A stretch of 64,000 nucleotides of DNA. Origin: Peptoclostridium litorale DSM 5388. GTDB lineage: Bacteria > Bacillota > Clostridia > Peptostreptococcales > Peptostreptococcaceae. The translations under genes were made by a program, and so were the position numbers. The stretch is from contig NZ_FSRH01000004.1 of the NCBI RefSeq assembly GCF_900141635.1, positions 124,001-188,000 on the forward strand, read 5' to 3'. Of the stretch, positions 18,625 to 26,754 are shown piece by piece. The notes under the pieces were generated by a model. It had not been told where the DNA came from. It searched no databases and worked only from the letters and a program-made list of their open reading frames with translations. The number at the start of each line of letters is the position of its first letter. Within the stretch, counting starts at the first letter, position 1.

Positions 18625-18912
18625 ATGGACAGATTGAAATATACTTCCACAGAGAGAATGTATGAGGGAGTAATAGTAGAACTAACAGATGGCAGTGTCA
18701 CAATTGACCTTAAGGGAAGACTGGGGCAATTCAAGATACCAAAGAGAATGTTAATAAGCGATTATGAACTCAAGCTTGGATTGGAAGTGGGATTTCTGCT
18801 CAGTTATCCTGAGGTTTTAGGGCCCGAGCCAAATGAAAAATACGAAAAGATAATAAACGAAAACCAAAGGCGCGAAGCCGAAAAACAAAAACAAACAGAA
18901 AGCGAGGAATAA
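18625..18912 (+). CDS. small conserved prd-operon protein, copy 1
   Basis: A 95-residue protein between prdA and prdB, matching (from memory) the small CBO2463/CBO2479-type family found in clostridial prd clusters. The sequence has a beta-rich N-terminal half (GVIVELTDGSVTIDLKGRLGQFKIPKRML) and a charged helical tail rich in Lys/Glu/Gln. No catalytic motif is visible. The ribosome site is gcggagga and the next gene prdB starts 3 bp after its stop, so its dosage is tied to the reductase. A structural or assembly role is plausible but unproven. Confidence 0.8.
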   Translation: MDRLKYTSTERMYEGVIVELTDGSVTIDLKGRLGQFKIPKRMLISDYELKLGLEVGFLLSYPEVLGPEPNEKYEKIINENQRREAEKQKQTESEE

Positions 18913-18915
18913 TAA

Positions 18916-19641
18916 ATGGGTCTTACTGTAATAAAAGGACTCCAATCGGAGATATTTGTACCAATAACACCTCCACCGGTATGGACTCCTGTAACTAAAG
19001 AGCTTAAAGATATGAAAATTGCTTTAGCTACAGCTGCTGGTGTACATTTGAAATCGGATAAAAGGTTTAACCTGGCAGGAGATTTCACTTTCAGAATTAT
19101 ACCTGGAGATGCTCCAACTAGCGACATGATGGTATCACACGGTGGATACGACAATGCCGACGTAAACAAAGACATAAACTGCATGTTCCCGATAGACAGA
19201 CTTAGGGAGCTTGCACAGGAAGGCTTTATAAAAGAAGTTGCTCCAGCACATTTTGGATTCATGGGTGGCGGAGGAGACCAGCAGAAATTCACTGACGAGA
19301 CTGGTCCTGAAATAGCAAGACAGTTAAAAGAAGAAGAAGTGGACGCAGTTGTTCTGACAGCTGGCTGAGGTACTTGCCACCGCTCTGCCGTGATTGTGCA
19401 GAGAGCGATCGAGGAAGCTGGAATACCTACTATAATAATAGCGGCACTTCCTCCAGTAGTTAGACAAAACGGTTCACCTAGAGCAGTTGCGCCTCTTGTT
19501 CCAATGGGTGCAAACGCTGGAGAGCCAAACAACAAAGAAATGCAGACTAACCTACTAAGAGATACTCTTGTAAAACTTGTAGAGATTCAAACTCCTGGTA
19601 GAATACTTTCGCTACCATATGAATACGTAGCAGAAATATAA
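18916..19641 (+). CDS. prdB: D-proline reductase selenoprotein subunit PrdB, copy 1
   Basis: The 26-kDa selenocysteine subunit of D-proline reductase, 241 residues with Sec151. The frame is open through TGA at 19366-19368 to TAA at 19639-19641. The protein reads LTAG-U-GTCHRSAVIVQRAIEEAG around the Sec, giving a UxxC motif, and the downstream part (AALPPVVRQNGSPRAVAPLV) is nearly identical in copy 2. Without recoding it would be annotated as two ORFs. A hairpin directly downstream of the UGA is a SECIS candidate. It shares a glycine/sarcosine-reductase-like fold family (GrdB-like), an established relationship. Confidence 0.96.
19366..19409 (+). promoter_or_regulatory. selenocysteine UGA and SECIS-like hairpin of prdB1
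   Basis: UGA at 19366-19368 is followed by a stem pairing CGCTCTGC with GCAGAGAGCG (two-base bulge) around CGTGATTGT. The stem is conserved unchanged in copy 2 although flanking codons differ (ACT/ACC, ATC/ATA). Confidence 0.75.
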
Positions 19642-19649
19642 TTATAGAC

Positions 19650-19686
19650 TTAAAACTTCCTCCTGCCTTGCAGGGGGAAGTTTTAA
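19650..19686 (+). terminator. intra-operon hairpin between prdB1 and prdD1
   Basis: TTAAAACTTCCTCCTGC pairs with GCAGGGGGAAGTTTTAA around CTT. It may reduce transcription of prdDEF relative to prdCAB or stabilise the upstream mRNA. A different sequence with the same structure occupies the same position in copy 2. Confidence 0.6.
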
Positions 19687-19713
19687 AACAATAAAAACCT
19701 TAGGGTGATGTTC

Positions 19714-20475
19714 ATGAGCAATGAAAAAATTTTAAGAAGGCTTGTCATAAAAGCATTCCACATGAAAAATGTGGAGCTTGGGGAAAGAAACAGCATATGC
19801 AATGGCATGCTTGAGATTGACAGAGAAATATCAAACAAGCTGGCTATGGAAGATGATTTGATAGAAAACGTTTCCATAGAGATAATAAAGCCTGGAGACC
19901 ATGACAGATATGTAAACACAATAATGGATATAATCCCCATATCCACAAAGGTACTTGGCTGCCTGGGGGAGGGAATAACGCATACTCTTACAGGTGTGTA
20001 TATAATGCTTACAGGAGCTGACAGCAGTGGAAAGCAAATGAATGAATTCGGATCTTCAGAAGGGATACTTAAAGACCAAATAGTGCTTGGGAGAGCTGGA
20101 ACCCCATCAGAAGAAGATTATATAATTCATTTTGATGTGACGCTAAAGCGGGATATGCCGTTTGACAGACGTCTTGTACTTGCAGCCTTCAAGGCTTGTG
20201 ATAAGTTCAATCAGCATTTCAGGGAACTTTTAAAGGAAATGGACGGAAGAGAAGCTGATGAATTACATGAATATTTTGACAAGATAAGACCTGGGGCTAA
20301 GAAAATTGTAGTGATAAAACAAATAGCCGGTCAAGGAGCAATGTATGACAATCAACTCTTCCCAAGCGAACCAAGCGGACTTTCGGGAGGAGTGTCTATA
20401 ATTGACATAGGGAATGTGCCCATGATATTTTCGCCAAACGAATATAGAGACGGCGCACTGAGAGCACTTACTTAA
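19714..20475 (+). CDS. prdD: PrdD, copy 1 (homologue of PrdA N-terminal part)
   Basis: A 253-residue PrdA paralogue lacking the C-terminal catalytic part. It aligns with PrdA over the core (VSIEIIKPGDHDRYVNTIMDIIPI; GSSEGILKDQIVLGRAGTPSEEDY; AGQGAMYDNQLFP) and ends in DGALRALT, exactly the residue that precedes the pyruvoyl-forming Cys of PrdA. PrdE, 14 bp on, begins where PrdA resumes. The ATG at 19714 matches copy 2 in length; an in-frame GTG at 19705 overlaps the tagggtg ribosome site. Function is unknown; it may be a scaffold or an assembly factor. Confidence 0.85.
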   Translation: MSNEKILRRLVIKAFHMKNVELGERNSICNGMLEIDREISNKLAMEDDLIENVSIEIIKPGDHDRYVNTIMDIIPISTKVLGCLGEGITHTLTGVYIMLTGADSSGKQMNEFGSSEGILKDQIVLGRAGTPSEEDYIIHFDVTLKRDMPFDRRLVLAAFKACDKFNQHFRELLKEMDGREADELHEYFDKIRPGAKKIVVIKQIAGQGAMYDNQLFPSEPSGLSGGVSIIDIGNVPMIFSPNEYRDGALRALT

Positions 20476-20489
20476 GGCGGTGATAATAT

Positions 20490-20960
20490 ATGGGAATAGG
20501 ACCATCTACAAAAGAGACTTCGCTGCATCACTTCAGAGATCCTCTGATTGATGTAGTAAGCGATGACAGGGACATAGACCTTTTGGGGGTAATGGTTGTA
20601 GGAACTCCTCAAGACAACAATGAAAAATACTTTGTAGGCAAAAGGGCTGCAACCTGGGTGGAGAGCATGAGGGCTGATGGAGTCATAATATCGGTTGACG
20701 GATGGGGAAATTCACATGTCGATTTTGCGAATACGATAGAGGAAATCGGAAAGAGGGATATTCCTGTTGTAGGACTGAGCTTCATTGGGACACAGGCAAA
20801 ATTTGTGGTTACAAACAAGTACATGGACACCATTGTGGACATAAACAAGTCAGAAGAAGGCATAGAAACTCAGGTGGTAGGCGAAAACAACGCTGTTCAT
20901 CTGGACGCGAAAAAAGCTTTGGCGTTTTTAAAACTCAAAATGAAAAAGAGGGGAGAGTAA
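20490..20960 (+). CDS. prdE: PrdE, copy 1 (homologue of PrdA C-terminal subunit)
   Basis: A 156-residue paralogue of the 23-kDa subunit part of PrdA. Its start MGIGPSTKETS aligns with CIGPASKENS of PrdA, with Met-Gly in place of the cysteine that becomes the pyruvoyl group, so it cannot form that cofactor. Conserved blocks: GTPQDNNEKYFVGKRAATWVE, ADGVIISVDGWGNSHVDFA, NKYMDTIVDINKSEEGIE. The ribosome site is aaggcggtgat. Probably associates with PrdD as a non-catalytic counterpart of PrdA; that is inference. Confidence 0.85.
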   Translation: MGIGPSTKETSLHHFRDPLIDVVSDDRDIDLLGVMVVGTPQDNNEKYFVGKRAATWVESMRADGVIISVDGWGNSHVDFANTIEEIGKRDIPVVGLSFIGTQAKFVVTNKYMDTIVDINKSEEGIETQVVGENNAVHLDAKKALAFLKLKMKKRGE

Positions 20961-20964
20961 TTAA

Positions 20965-21972
20965 ATGAAATTCCAAAAAAGTATTCAAGCTGTAGATTCA
21001 CATACCATGGGAGAGCCTACTCGTATAATTACCGGTGGAATTCCAAACATACAGGGAAAGACTATGGCGGAAAAGAAGGCTTACCTGGAAAACAATATGG
21101 ATCACATAAGGACGGGTATAATGCTTGAGCCAAGAGGGCATAACGACATGTTCGGCTCTATAATAACGGCGCCTGCAAACGAAGAAGCGGATATTGGAAT
21201 AATATTCATGGATGGCGGCGGATACCTCAACATGTGCGGACATGGAACAATAGGAGCAGTAACGGTTGCTCTTGAAACTGGAATGGTTGAAATGAAAGAG
21301 CCTTATACAGAGGTGGTTCTTGACTCGCCAGCAGGACTAATAAGGGCAGCGGCAAAAGTGGAAAACCAGAAGGTAAAAGAAGTATCATTCAAGAACGTGC
21401 CTGCTTTCCACTATAAAAAAGACGTTGAAATAGAAGTTCCTGAAATAGGAAAAATAAAGTTTGACATATCATTCGGAGGAAGCTTTTTTGCAATAATAAG
21501 CGCCAAAGAGATTGGTATAAAGGTTGAACCTAAAAACACTCAAAAACTTACAAAAGTGGCTCTGCAGATAAGGGATATAATAAATGAAACTGTCGAAATA
21601 AAGCACCCCCTATTAGATCATATAAAAACTGTAGATCTTGTTGAAATATATGATGACCCAACCCACCCAGATGCAAACTATAAGAATGTGGTTATATTTG
21701 GACAGGGACAGGTGGATAGATCTCCGTGTGGAACAGGTACCTGTGCAAAGCTTGCAACGCTTCATTCAAAAGGAGAGATAAAGGAAGGCGAGCTCTTTGT
21801 GTATGAAAGTATACTAGGAACGCTTTTCAAAGGGAAAATATTGGATACAACAAAGGTGGATGAATTTGATGCGATAGTGCCAGAAATAACAGCATCAGCA
21901 TATATCACAGGATTCAACCATTTTGTATTTGATGATGAAGACCCAGTGAAATATGGATTCATTTTAAAATAG
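20965..21972 (+). CDS. prdF: proline racemase PrdF, copy 1
   Basis: Cofactor-independent racemase converting L- to D-proline, the substrate of the reductase; 335 residues. Both catalytic cysteines are present: Cys91 in NMCGHGTIGAV and Cys255 in DRSPCGTGT; the latter is followed by CAK (copy 2 has SAK). The N-terminal substrate motif (VDSHTMGEPTRIITGG) is typical. The ATG at 20965 has a ggggagag site inside the end of prdE. A small hairpin follows the stop. It supplies D-proline to the PrdAB reductase of the same operon. Confidence 0.96.
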   Translation: MKFQKSIQAVDSHTMGEPTRIITGGIPNIQGKTMAEKKAYLENNMDHIRTGIMLEPRGHNDMFGSIITAPANEEADIGIIFMDGGGYLNMCGHGTIGAVTVALETGMVEMKEPYTEVVLDSPAGLIRAAAKVENQKVKEVSFKNVPAFHYKKDVEIEVPEIGKIKFDISFGGSFFAIISAKEIGIKVEPKNTQKLTKVALQIRDIINETVEIKHPLLDHIKTVDLVEIYDDPTHPDANYKNVVIFGQGQVDRSPCGTGTCAKLATLHSKGEIKEGELFVYESILGTLFKGKILDTTKVDEFDAIVPEITASAYITGFNHFVFDDEDPVKYGFILK

Positions 21973-22080
21973 TCTGCTGCATAAGCAGGCATGACTTTAT
22001 TTGTTAATTTTGTGATAATAAAACTGTCTGTCGATTATATATTCCTTATAAAATAAAAATGTGTATAGGAGGAAAATCTC

Positions 22081-22968
22081 ATGATAAAAATAGTTCTAGG
22101 TGTTTTGGGTCTTCTTACGATTTGGTTTGCAGCTGTATTTATAAAGGATTTCATGAATAATAAAAATAATCTGGAGAAGGATAATACCTGGGGAAAGGTT
22201 ACATCTATAGGTTTTGTTACGAATTTTTTCGACACTCTTGGAATAGGCTCATTTGCCCCGACCACTGCCCTTCTTAAAGGATTCAAGCAGACACATGACA
22301 GGGTTATCCCGGGAACGCTCAATGTTTCTTGTACCATACCTGTTGTGCTTGAGGCATTCATATTCATGACAGTAATAGAGGTTGAAACTGTAACTCTTAT
22401 TTCTATGCTTGCCGCAGCCACTATAGGCGCGTATGTGGGAGCAGGAATAGTATCGAGGCTTCCTGAAAAAGTGGTTCAGCTTACAATGGGCGTGGCACTT
22501 TTTGTGACTGCATTCCTTATGCTTTCGGGACAGATGGGCTGGATGCCAGGAGGAGGAGAAGCAATAGGCCTTTCAGGAGCAAAGCTTATATTTGCAGTAG
22601 CAGGTAACTTCATACTTGGAGCTCTTATGACAGCGGGTATAGGCCTTTACGCTCCATGTATGGCTCTTATTTACTTCCTTGGAATGTCTCCTAAGGTTGC
22701 GTTTCCTATAATGATGGGTTCTTGTGCATTCCTTATGCCTGTGGCTTCAATAAAATTTGTCAAGGAAGAAGCGTATGACAGAAGAGCATCTATGGGTATA
22801 ACAATAGGCGGTGTTATAGGTGTTTTGATAGCTGCCTATATAGTAAAGACACTTCCTCTTGAAATACTGAGATGGCTAGTAATAGGCGTTATCCTGTACA
22901 CATCGGTTACAATGCTTAAAGCTGCTAAAAAAACAGCAGCGCTTGCTCAAAAAATTGCAGAACAGTAA
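22081..22968 (+). CDS. TauE/SafE (TSUP) family membrane permease, copy 1
   Basis: A 295-residue integral membrane protein with about eight spans in two homologous halves, of the TSUP/sulfite-exporter TauE/SafE family. Characteristic segments are GFVTNFFDTLGIGSFAPTTALLKGF and GALMTAGIGLYAPCMALIYFLGMSPKVAFPIMMGSCAF. Family members move small organic or sulfur anions, but the substrate here is unknown. Its place at the end of both prd units suggests a link to proline uptake or release of 5-aminovalerate; this is inference. The ribosome site is taggagga. Confidence 0.85.
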   Translation: MIKIVLGVLGLLTIWFAAVFIKDFMNNKNNLEKDNTWGKVTSIGFVTNFFDTLGIGSFAPTTALLKGFKQTHDRVIPGTLNVSCTIPVVLEAFIFMTVIEVETVTLISMLAAATIGAYVGAGIVSRLPEKVVQLTMGVALFVTAFLMLSGQMGWMPGGGEAIGLSGAKLIFAVAGNFILGALMTAGIGLYAPCMALIYFLGMSPKVAFPIMMGSCAFLMPVASIKFVKEEAYDRRASMGITIGGVIGVLIAAYIVKTLPLEILRWLVIGVILYTSVTMLKAAKKTAALAQKIAEQ

Positions 22969-23001
22969 ATCCACATACAAAATTTCCCGGATTTTATCAG
23001 T

Positions 23002-23031
23002 AACCCCTTTGCTTTTGACGAAGGGGTTTTT
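23002..23031 (+). terminator. terminator of prd unit 1
   Basis: AACCCCTT pairs with AAGGGGTT, followed by TTTGATTTTTTG. Its counterpart (33043-33078) ends unit 2, which marks the boundaries of the duplicated segment. Confidence 0.8.
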
Positions 23032-23253
23032 GATTTTTTGACATATAAATCAGATTGCTTAAACAAAAAGATAAACAAGCTCCTGAAGAAAAGTAGATAA
23101 ACTCAATATATATTTGCCACCGATTAATTTAAGGTATATTTAAATAATGGTTCAGATTCATAATAGGTTTCTATGGGTATAATGAATGGCATTGGAAAAA
23201 TTTATATTTGAATTATTATGCAGAACACAAAAAATAAAGAGGGGTGTATTGAT

Positions 23254-24996
23254 TTGTTTATTTTGGGTTCGAAAAATGTTCTTTCAAGAGAAGTCATGTC
23301 TACAGATTTTATTGTCATAGACCAGAACCGGAGCATTAATGAATGCATTGAGAGAATGCTTCGAAAAAATTCAAAGGATATTTTCGTAAAAAATGAAAAG
23401 GGGCAAATCGTTGGAATATTAACTCTCACTGACGTATCAAACATAAAGGATGAAGGTAAGTATCATAAAGAGCAGCCGGTTAAGACATATATGAACAAGT
23501 GCGTTATTTCTTCTGACCCTGAAAACACTTTGAAGGAATGCAGGAACATAATGCTTGAAAACTCGATAGGGGTCTTGCCAATTGTAGAAAATGAGGACAT
23601 AGTCGGAGTTGTAAGGTCGCAGCACATAAGGGATTTCTTCTATATGAAAATAGAAGAGGCGGGATTAAAGCTAAAAAACATAATAGACAGCATACATGAG
23701 GCAATATGTGTTGTGGATGCGGATGGAATAGTTAACATTTGGAACAAAAATGCGGAAAAGCTCTACAAGGTGCCGGTTGAAAATATTCTGGGAAAAAATG
23801 TACAGGATTTCTTCCCGGATGCGGCAATAGGACAGGTGCTGAAAAACAAAAAAGAGATCCACAATAAATACCATTCACCTAGAAAGGATACGCATATAGT
23901 CATAAGCGCCCTTCCGATATATTTGGGAGGGGAGTTTGTGGGGGTGGTTTCTACAGACCGAAATGTTACCGAGGTCATGCAGCTTTCTCAAAAACTTGAA
24001 AACGCCAAGACTAAATTGAGTTTTTTGGAAGACGAGGTAAAGCGGTTTTCAGGAAGCTTTGGAAATATAATAGGCAACAGCCCCAAACTCATGAAAAGAA
24101 TAGAGATTGCAAGGAGAGTCTCTAAAAGCGATGCGAGCATAATAATAACAGGAGAAAGCGGCACTGGAAAAGAAGTGTTTGCAAGGGCAATACATGAGCA
24201 CAGTGAAAAAAAAGGACTTTTTGTACCGGTAAACTGCAGTGCAATACCGGGAGAGTTATTTGAAAGTGAGCTTTTTGGATATGACCCTGGGGCATTCACA
24301 GGCGCCAATAGAAAGGGCAAAATGGGGATATTTGAGCTTGCAAACGGGGGAACAATATTTTTGGATGAAATAGGAGACATGCCCATGTATATGCAGGCTA
24401 AGCTTCTGAGGGTCCTTCAGGAAAAAGAGATAATGAGGGTTGGGGGAGAGAAAAGGATAAAAATAGACGCCAGAATAGTATCGGCAACCCATAAGGACCT
24501 CAAAAAAATGGTTGAGAATGGGGAGTTCAGGGAAGACCTCTTCTATAGGCTGAATGTGGTAGAGATTGATTTGCCGCCGCTGAGAGATCGAAGAGGTGAC
24601 ATATTGATGCTGGTTGAACATTTCCTGAATGAGATTTGCAAAAAGAGCGGAAGAAATTTGCCTACGATAGAAAAAGATGTGATAAGGCTCATTCAAAATT
24701 ATGAGTGGAAGGGAAATATAAGGGAACTCAAAAATACAGTGGAGCATCTTATAGTGTTAAACAGCGAGGATAACATAGACATGGCCATAGTGCCGGAATA
24801 TATAATTGAAAATGCAACAGTCAAGGAAATAAAGGATCAGTATCCCCTGGATTTGGGAGTTGCCATGGAAAAACTCGAGAAAAATTCAATAAAAAGGGCC
24901 CTTGAAATGACCGATGGCAACAAAGCCAAGGCTGCAAAGCTCTTAAATATTCCAAGAAGCACCCTATATTACAAAATGGAAGTCTATAAAATGTAA
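23254..24996 (+). CDS. prdR: sigma-54-dependent activator PrdR, copy 2
   Basis: Paralogue of the copy at 13220 with the same architecture (two CBS, PAS, AAA+ with GESGTGKE and GAFTGA, Fis-type HTH NKAKAAKLLNIPRSTLYYKM) and exactly 580 residues when the TTG at 23254 is used. An upstream in-frame ATG at 23218 would add 12 residues not shared with copy 1; the gagggg site before the TTG favours the shorter form. The recognition helix is almost unchanged between copies, so cross-regulation of both operons is likely. The sensor regions differ more. Confidence 0.92.
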   Translation: MFILGSKNVLSREVMSTDFIVIDQNRSINECIERMLRKNSKDIFVKNEKGQIVGILTLTDVSNIKDEGKYHKEQPVKTYMNKCVISSDPENTLKECRNIMLENSIGVLPIVENEDIVGVVRSQHIRDFFYMKIEEAGLKLKNIIDSIHEAICVVDADGIVNIWNKNAEKLYKVPVENILGKNVQDFFPDAAIGQVLKNKKEIHNKYHSPRKDTHIVISALPIYLGGEFVGVVSTDRNVTEVMQLSQKLENAKTKLSFLEDEVKRFSGSFGNIIGNSPKLMKRIEIARRVSKSDASIIITGESGTGKEVFARAIHEHSEKKGLFVPVNCSAIPGELFESELFGYDPGAFTGANRKGKMGIFELANGGTIFLDEIGDMPMYMQAKLLRVLQEKEIMRVGGEKRIKIDARIVSATHKDLKKMVENGEFREDLFYRLNVVEIDLPPLRDRRGDILMLVEHFLNEICKKSGRNLPTIEKDVIRLIQNYEWKGNIRELKNTVEHLIVLNSEDNIDMAIVPEYIIENATVKEIKDQYPLDLGVAMEKLEKNSIKRALEMTDGNKAKAAKLLNIPRSTLYYKMEVYKM

Positions 24997-25040
24997 TGTC
25001 AGCGTACCGGCGATGCCGGTACGCTGACATTTTTTATTTT
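24997..25040 (+). terminator. terminator after prdR2
   Basis: TGTCAGCGTACCGGC pairs perfectly with GCCGGTACGCTGACA around GAT and is followed by TTTTTTATTTT. It starts one codon after the prdR2 stop, so prdR2 and prdC2 are separate transcription units. Confidence 0.85.
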
Positions 25041-25141
25041 ATGGAAAAATATGCAATGAAAAAAGGGAGTTTATGCAAGTGAACAGGCGGGAGTGAGGGA
25101 AGAGTTGAGAAAAAAATATCAATAATAAACAAAAACAAGAA

Positions 25142-25157
25142 TGTACAAAAACTGACA
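25142..25157 (+). promoter_or_regulatory. candidate PrdR operator of operon 2
   Basis: TGTACAAAAACTGACA fits the pattern TGTC-N8-GACA of the unit-1 candidates with one mismatch, and lies about 147 bp upstream of the -24 element. Weak evidence by itself. Confidence 0.35.
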
Positions 25158-25288
25158 TAAGGATAAAAATATGGATTGAAACCATAGAACATATTAATTG
25201 TCTAAAACGGACTTATTGAAAAAATAAATCCAGGTATATCAATAGTTTATGGGGGAAATAGAAAAAAATTATACTGGATTCAGAAAAG

Positions 25289-25305
25289 TTGGCACAGGGA
25301 TTGCT
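25289..25305 (+). promoter_or_regulatory. sigma-54 promoter of prd operon 2
   Basis: TTGGCAC-N5-TTGCT (25289-25295 and 25301-25305) matches the unit-1 promoter element, 75 bp before the prdC2 start. Confidence 0.92.
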
Positions 25306-25379
25306 CTAATAGTATTGCGTAAAGAGATATTAGATACTTGAGATTTATCATAAATATAAAAAGTTTAGGAGGAGGTGAG

Positions 25380-26672
25380 ATGATGAAGATATTTCTACCC
25401 TTAAGACAGCATGTTGGGAGTCCGTGCAGACCTTTGGTAGAAGAAGGAAGCAAAGTTAAAAAAGGACAGCTTATCGCAGCCGTCGAAGGATTGGGAGCCA
25501 ACATACACTCAAGCGTGCATGGAAAGGTTGCAAGCGTTGGCGAAAATGTCATTGAAATAGATGCATTCGAGGACCAGCCTGATGAATTTGTAAAATTAAG
25601 CGATAGCGATGACCACATGGAGCTTATAAAAGAAGCTGGAGTAGTAGGAGCTGGCGGAGCAGGATTTCCAACTCACATAAAGCTGCAAGCGGATCTTCAA
25701 GACGGAGGGATGCTAATAGCAAATGGGGCAGAATGCGAGCCCATACTAAGCCACAATACACTGCTAATGGAAGAAAATCCAGAAATAGTAGTACGGGGTC
25801 TAAAATATGCCATGGAGATAACAAAAGCTTCGCAAGGAATAATTGCCATCAAAAAAATCAATATGGATGCTGCAATGTCTATGGCAAAAGCATGCAAGGA
25901 CATAAAAAACATAAATGTAAAATTCCTGCCTAACATGTATCCGGCAGGGGATGAAAGAGTAATAGTAAGGGAGATGACAGGAGTAGAGCTAAAGCCTGGA
26001 CAGCTTCCTATAGAAGCGAAAGCAGTGGTTATAAATGTGGAAACCCTCAAAAACATAGCAAGGGCAATAGACGACAGGATGCCTGTTATGACAAAGGATA
26101 TAACAGTTGCAGGAAGAGTTGGGTATGCAAAGACGGGCCATGTTTTTCTTGATGTTCCGATGGGAATGCCGGCAGGCTTATATATCGAAAAATGCGGAGG
26201 ATATGTAAAACCGCATGGGGAGATAGTGCTTGGAGGTCCTTTCACAGGAAAGAAGGGAAGCGAAGACTCGCCTGTGACAAAGACTCTTGGAGGAATACTA
26301 GTTGCTATGCCGTTCCCTCAGCACAACAAAAAAGTGGGAATAATAGCATGTGAATGCGGAGCCCAGGAAGAAAGGCTAAAAGAAATAGCAATGAGCATGG
26401 GAGCCGAGGTAGTGGCTGAAAAAAAATGCAAGAGAATGACTGATGACGGAAGGGGAAGGTATAGATGCGATCTTCCTGGAACCTGTCCGGGACAGGCTGA
26501 AACTGTTTTATACCTCAAAAAGCATGGTGCACAGGCCATAATAACAGGAACTTGCGAAGACTGAACTAACACAGTGATGAAGGTAGCTCCTAGGTTAGGA
26601 GTTCAAGTTTTCCACAGTACTGACCATGTCCTTAGAGCGTCAGGCCACAATCTGTACAGAAGAAAAAAATAG
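25380..26672 (+). CDS. prdC: PrdC selenoprotein, copy 2
   Basis: Second RnfC-like selenoprotein, 430 residues with Sec395 encoded by TGA at 26562-26564; the stop is TAG at 26670-26672. The length and Sec position equal copy 1 exactly. The CxxU motif (TGTCEDU), the cysteine-rich KKCKRMTDDGRGRYRCDLPG segment and the post-Sec tail are kept. Differences lie mostly in the first 100 residues (for example SPCRPLVEEGS against GPCKPIVQMGS). The ATG at 25380 follows aggaggtgag; the in-frame ATG at 25338 lies upstream of that site. Confidence 0.93.
26562..26603 (+). promoter_or_regulatory. selenocysteine UGA and SECIS hairpin of prdC2
   Basis: UGA at 26562-26564 with the same 8-bp hairpin (AGCTCCTA / TAGGAGTT, loop GGT) at 26585-26603. 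The distance from UGA to stem (20 bases) equals copy 1. Confidence 0.8.
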
Positions 26673-26754
26673 ATAGTCATACGATTGTGTGAATAAAGTA
26701 TATTCACACGGCCTTTTGAAAAAATTGCCAAAAATAGAACGAGGAGGAAATGAT

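Larger units (their letters stand above)
13220..23031 (+). repeat. tandem duplication unit 1: prdR to TauE/SafE-like permease
   Basis: First of two directly repeated modules of about 9.8 kb with the same nine genes in the same order and orientation and near-equal protein lengths. Each unit has its own sigma-54 promoter and ends in a related hairpin (AACCCCTT / AAGGGGTT here) followed by TGATTTTTTG. The second unit is 23254-33078. Confidence 0.9.

Noticed and set aside
19390-19641. Separate 83-codon ORF after prdB1 (and 29434-29685 after prdB2)
   Set aside because: It is the continuation of PrdB after selenocysteine in the same frame; its start has no ribosome site.
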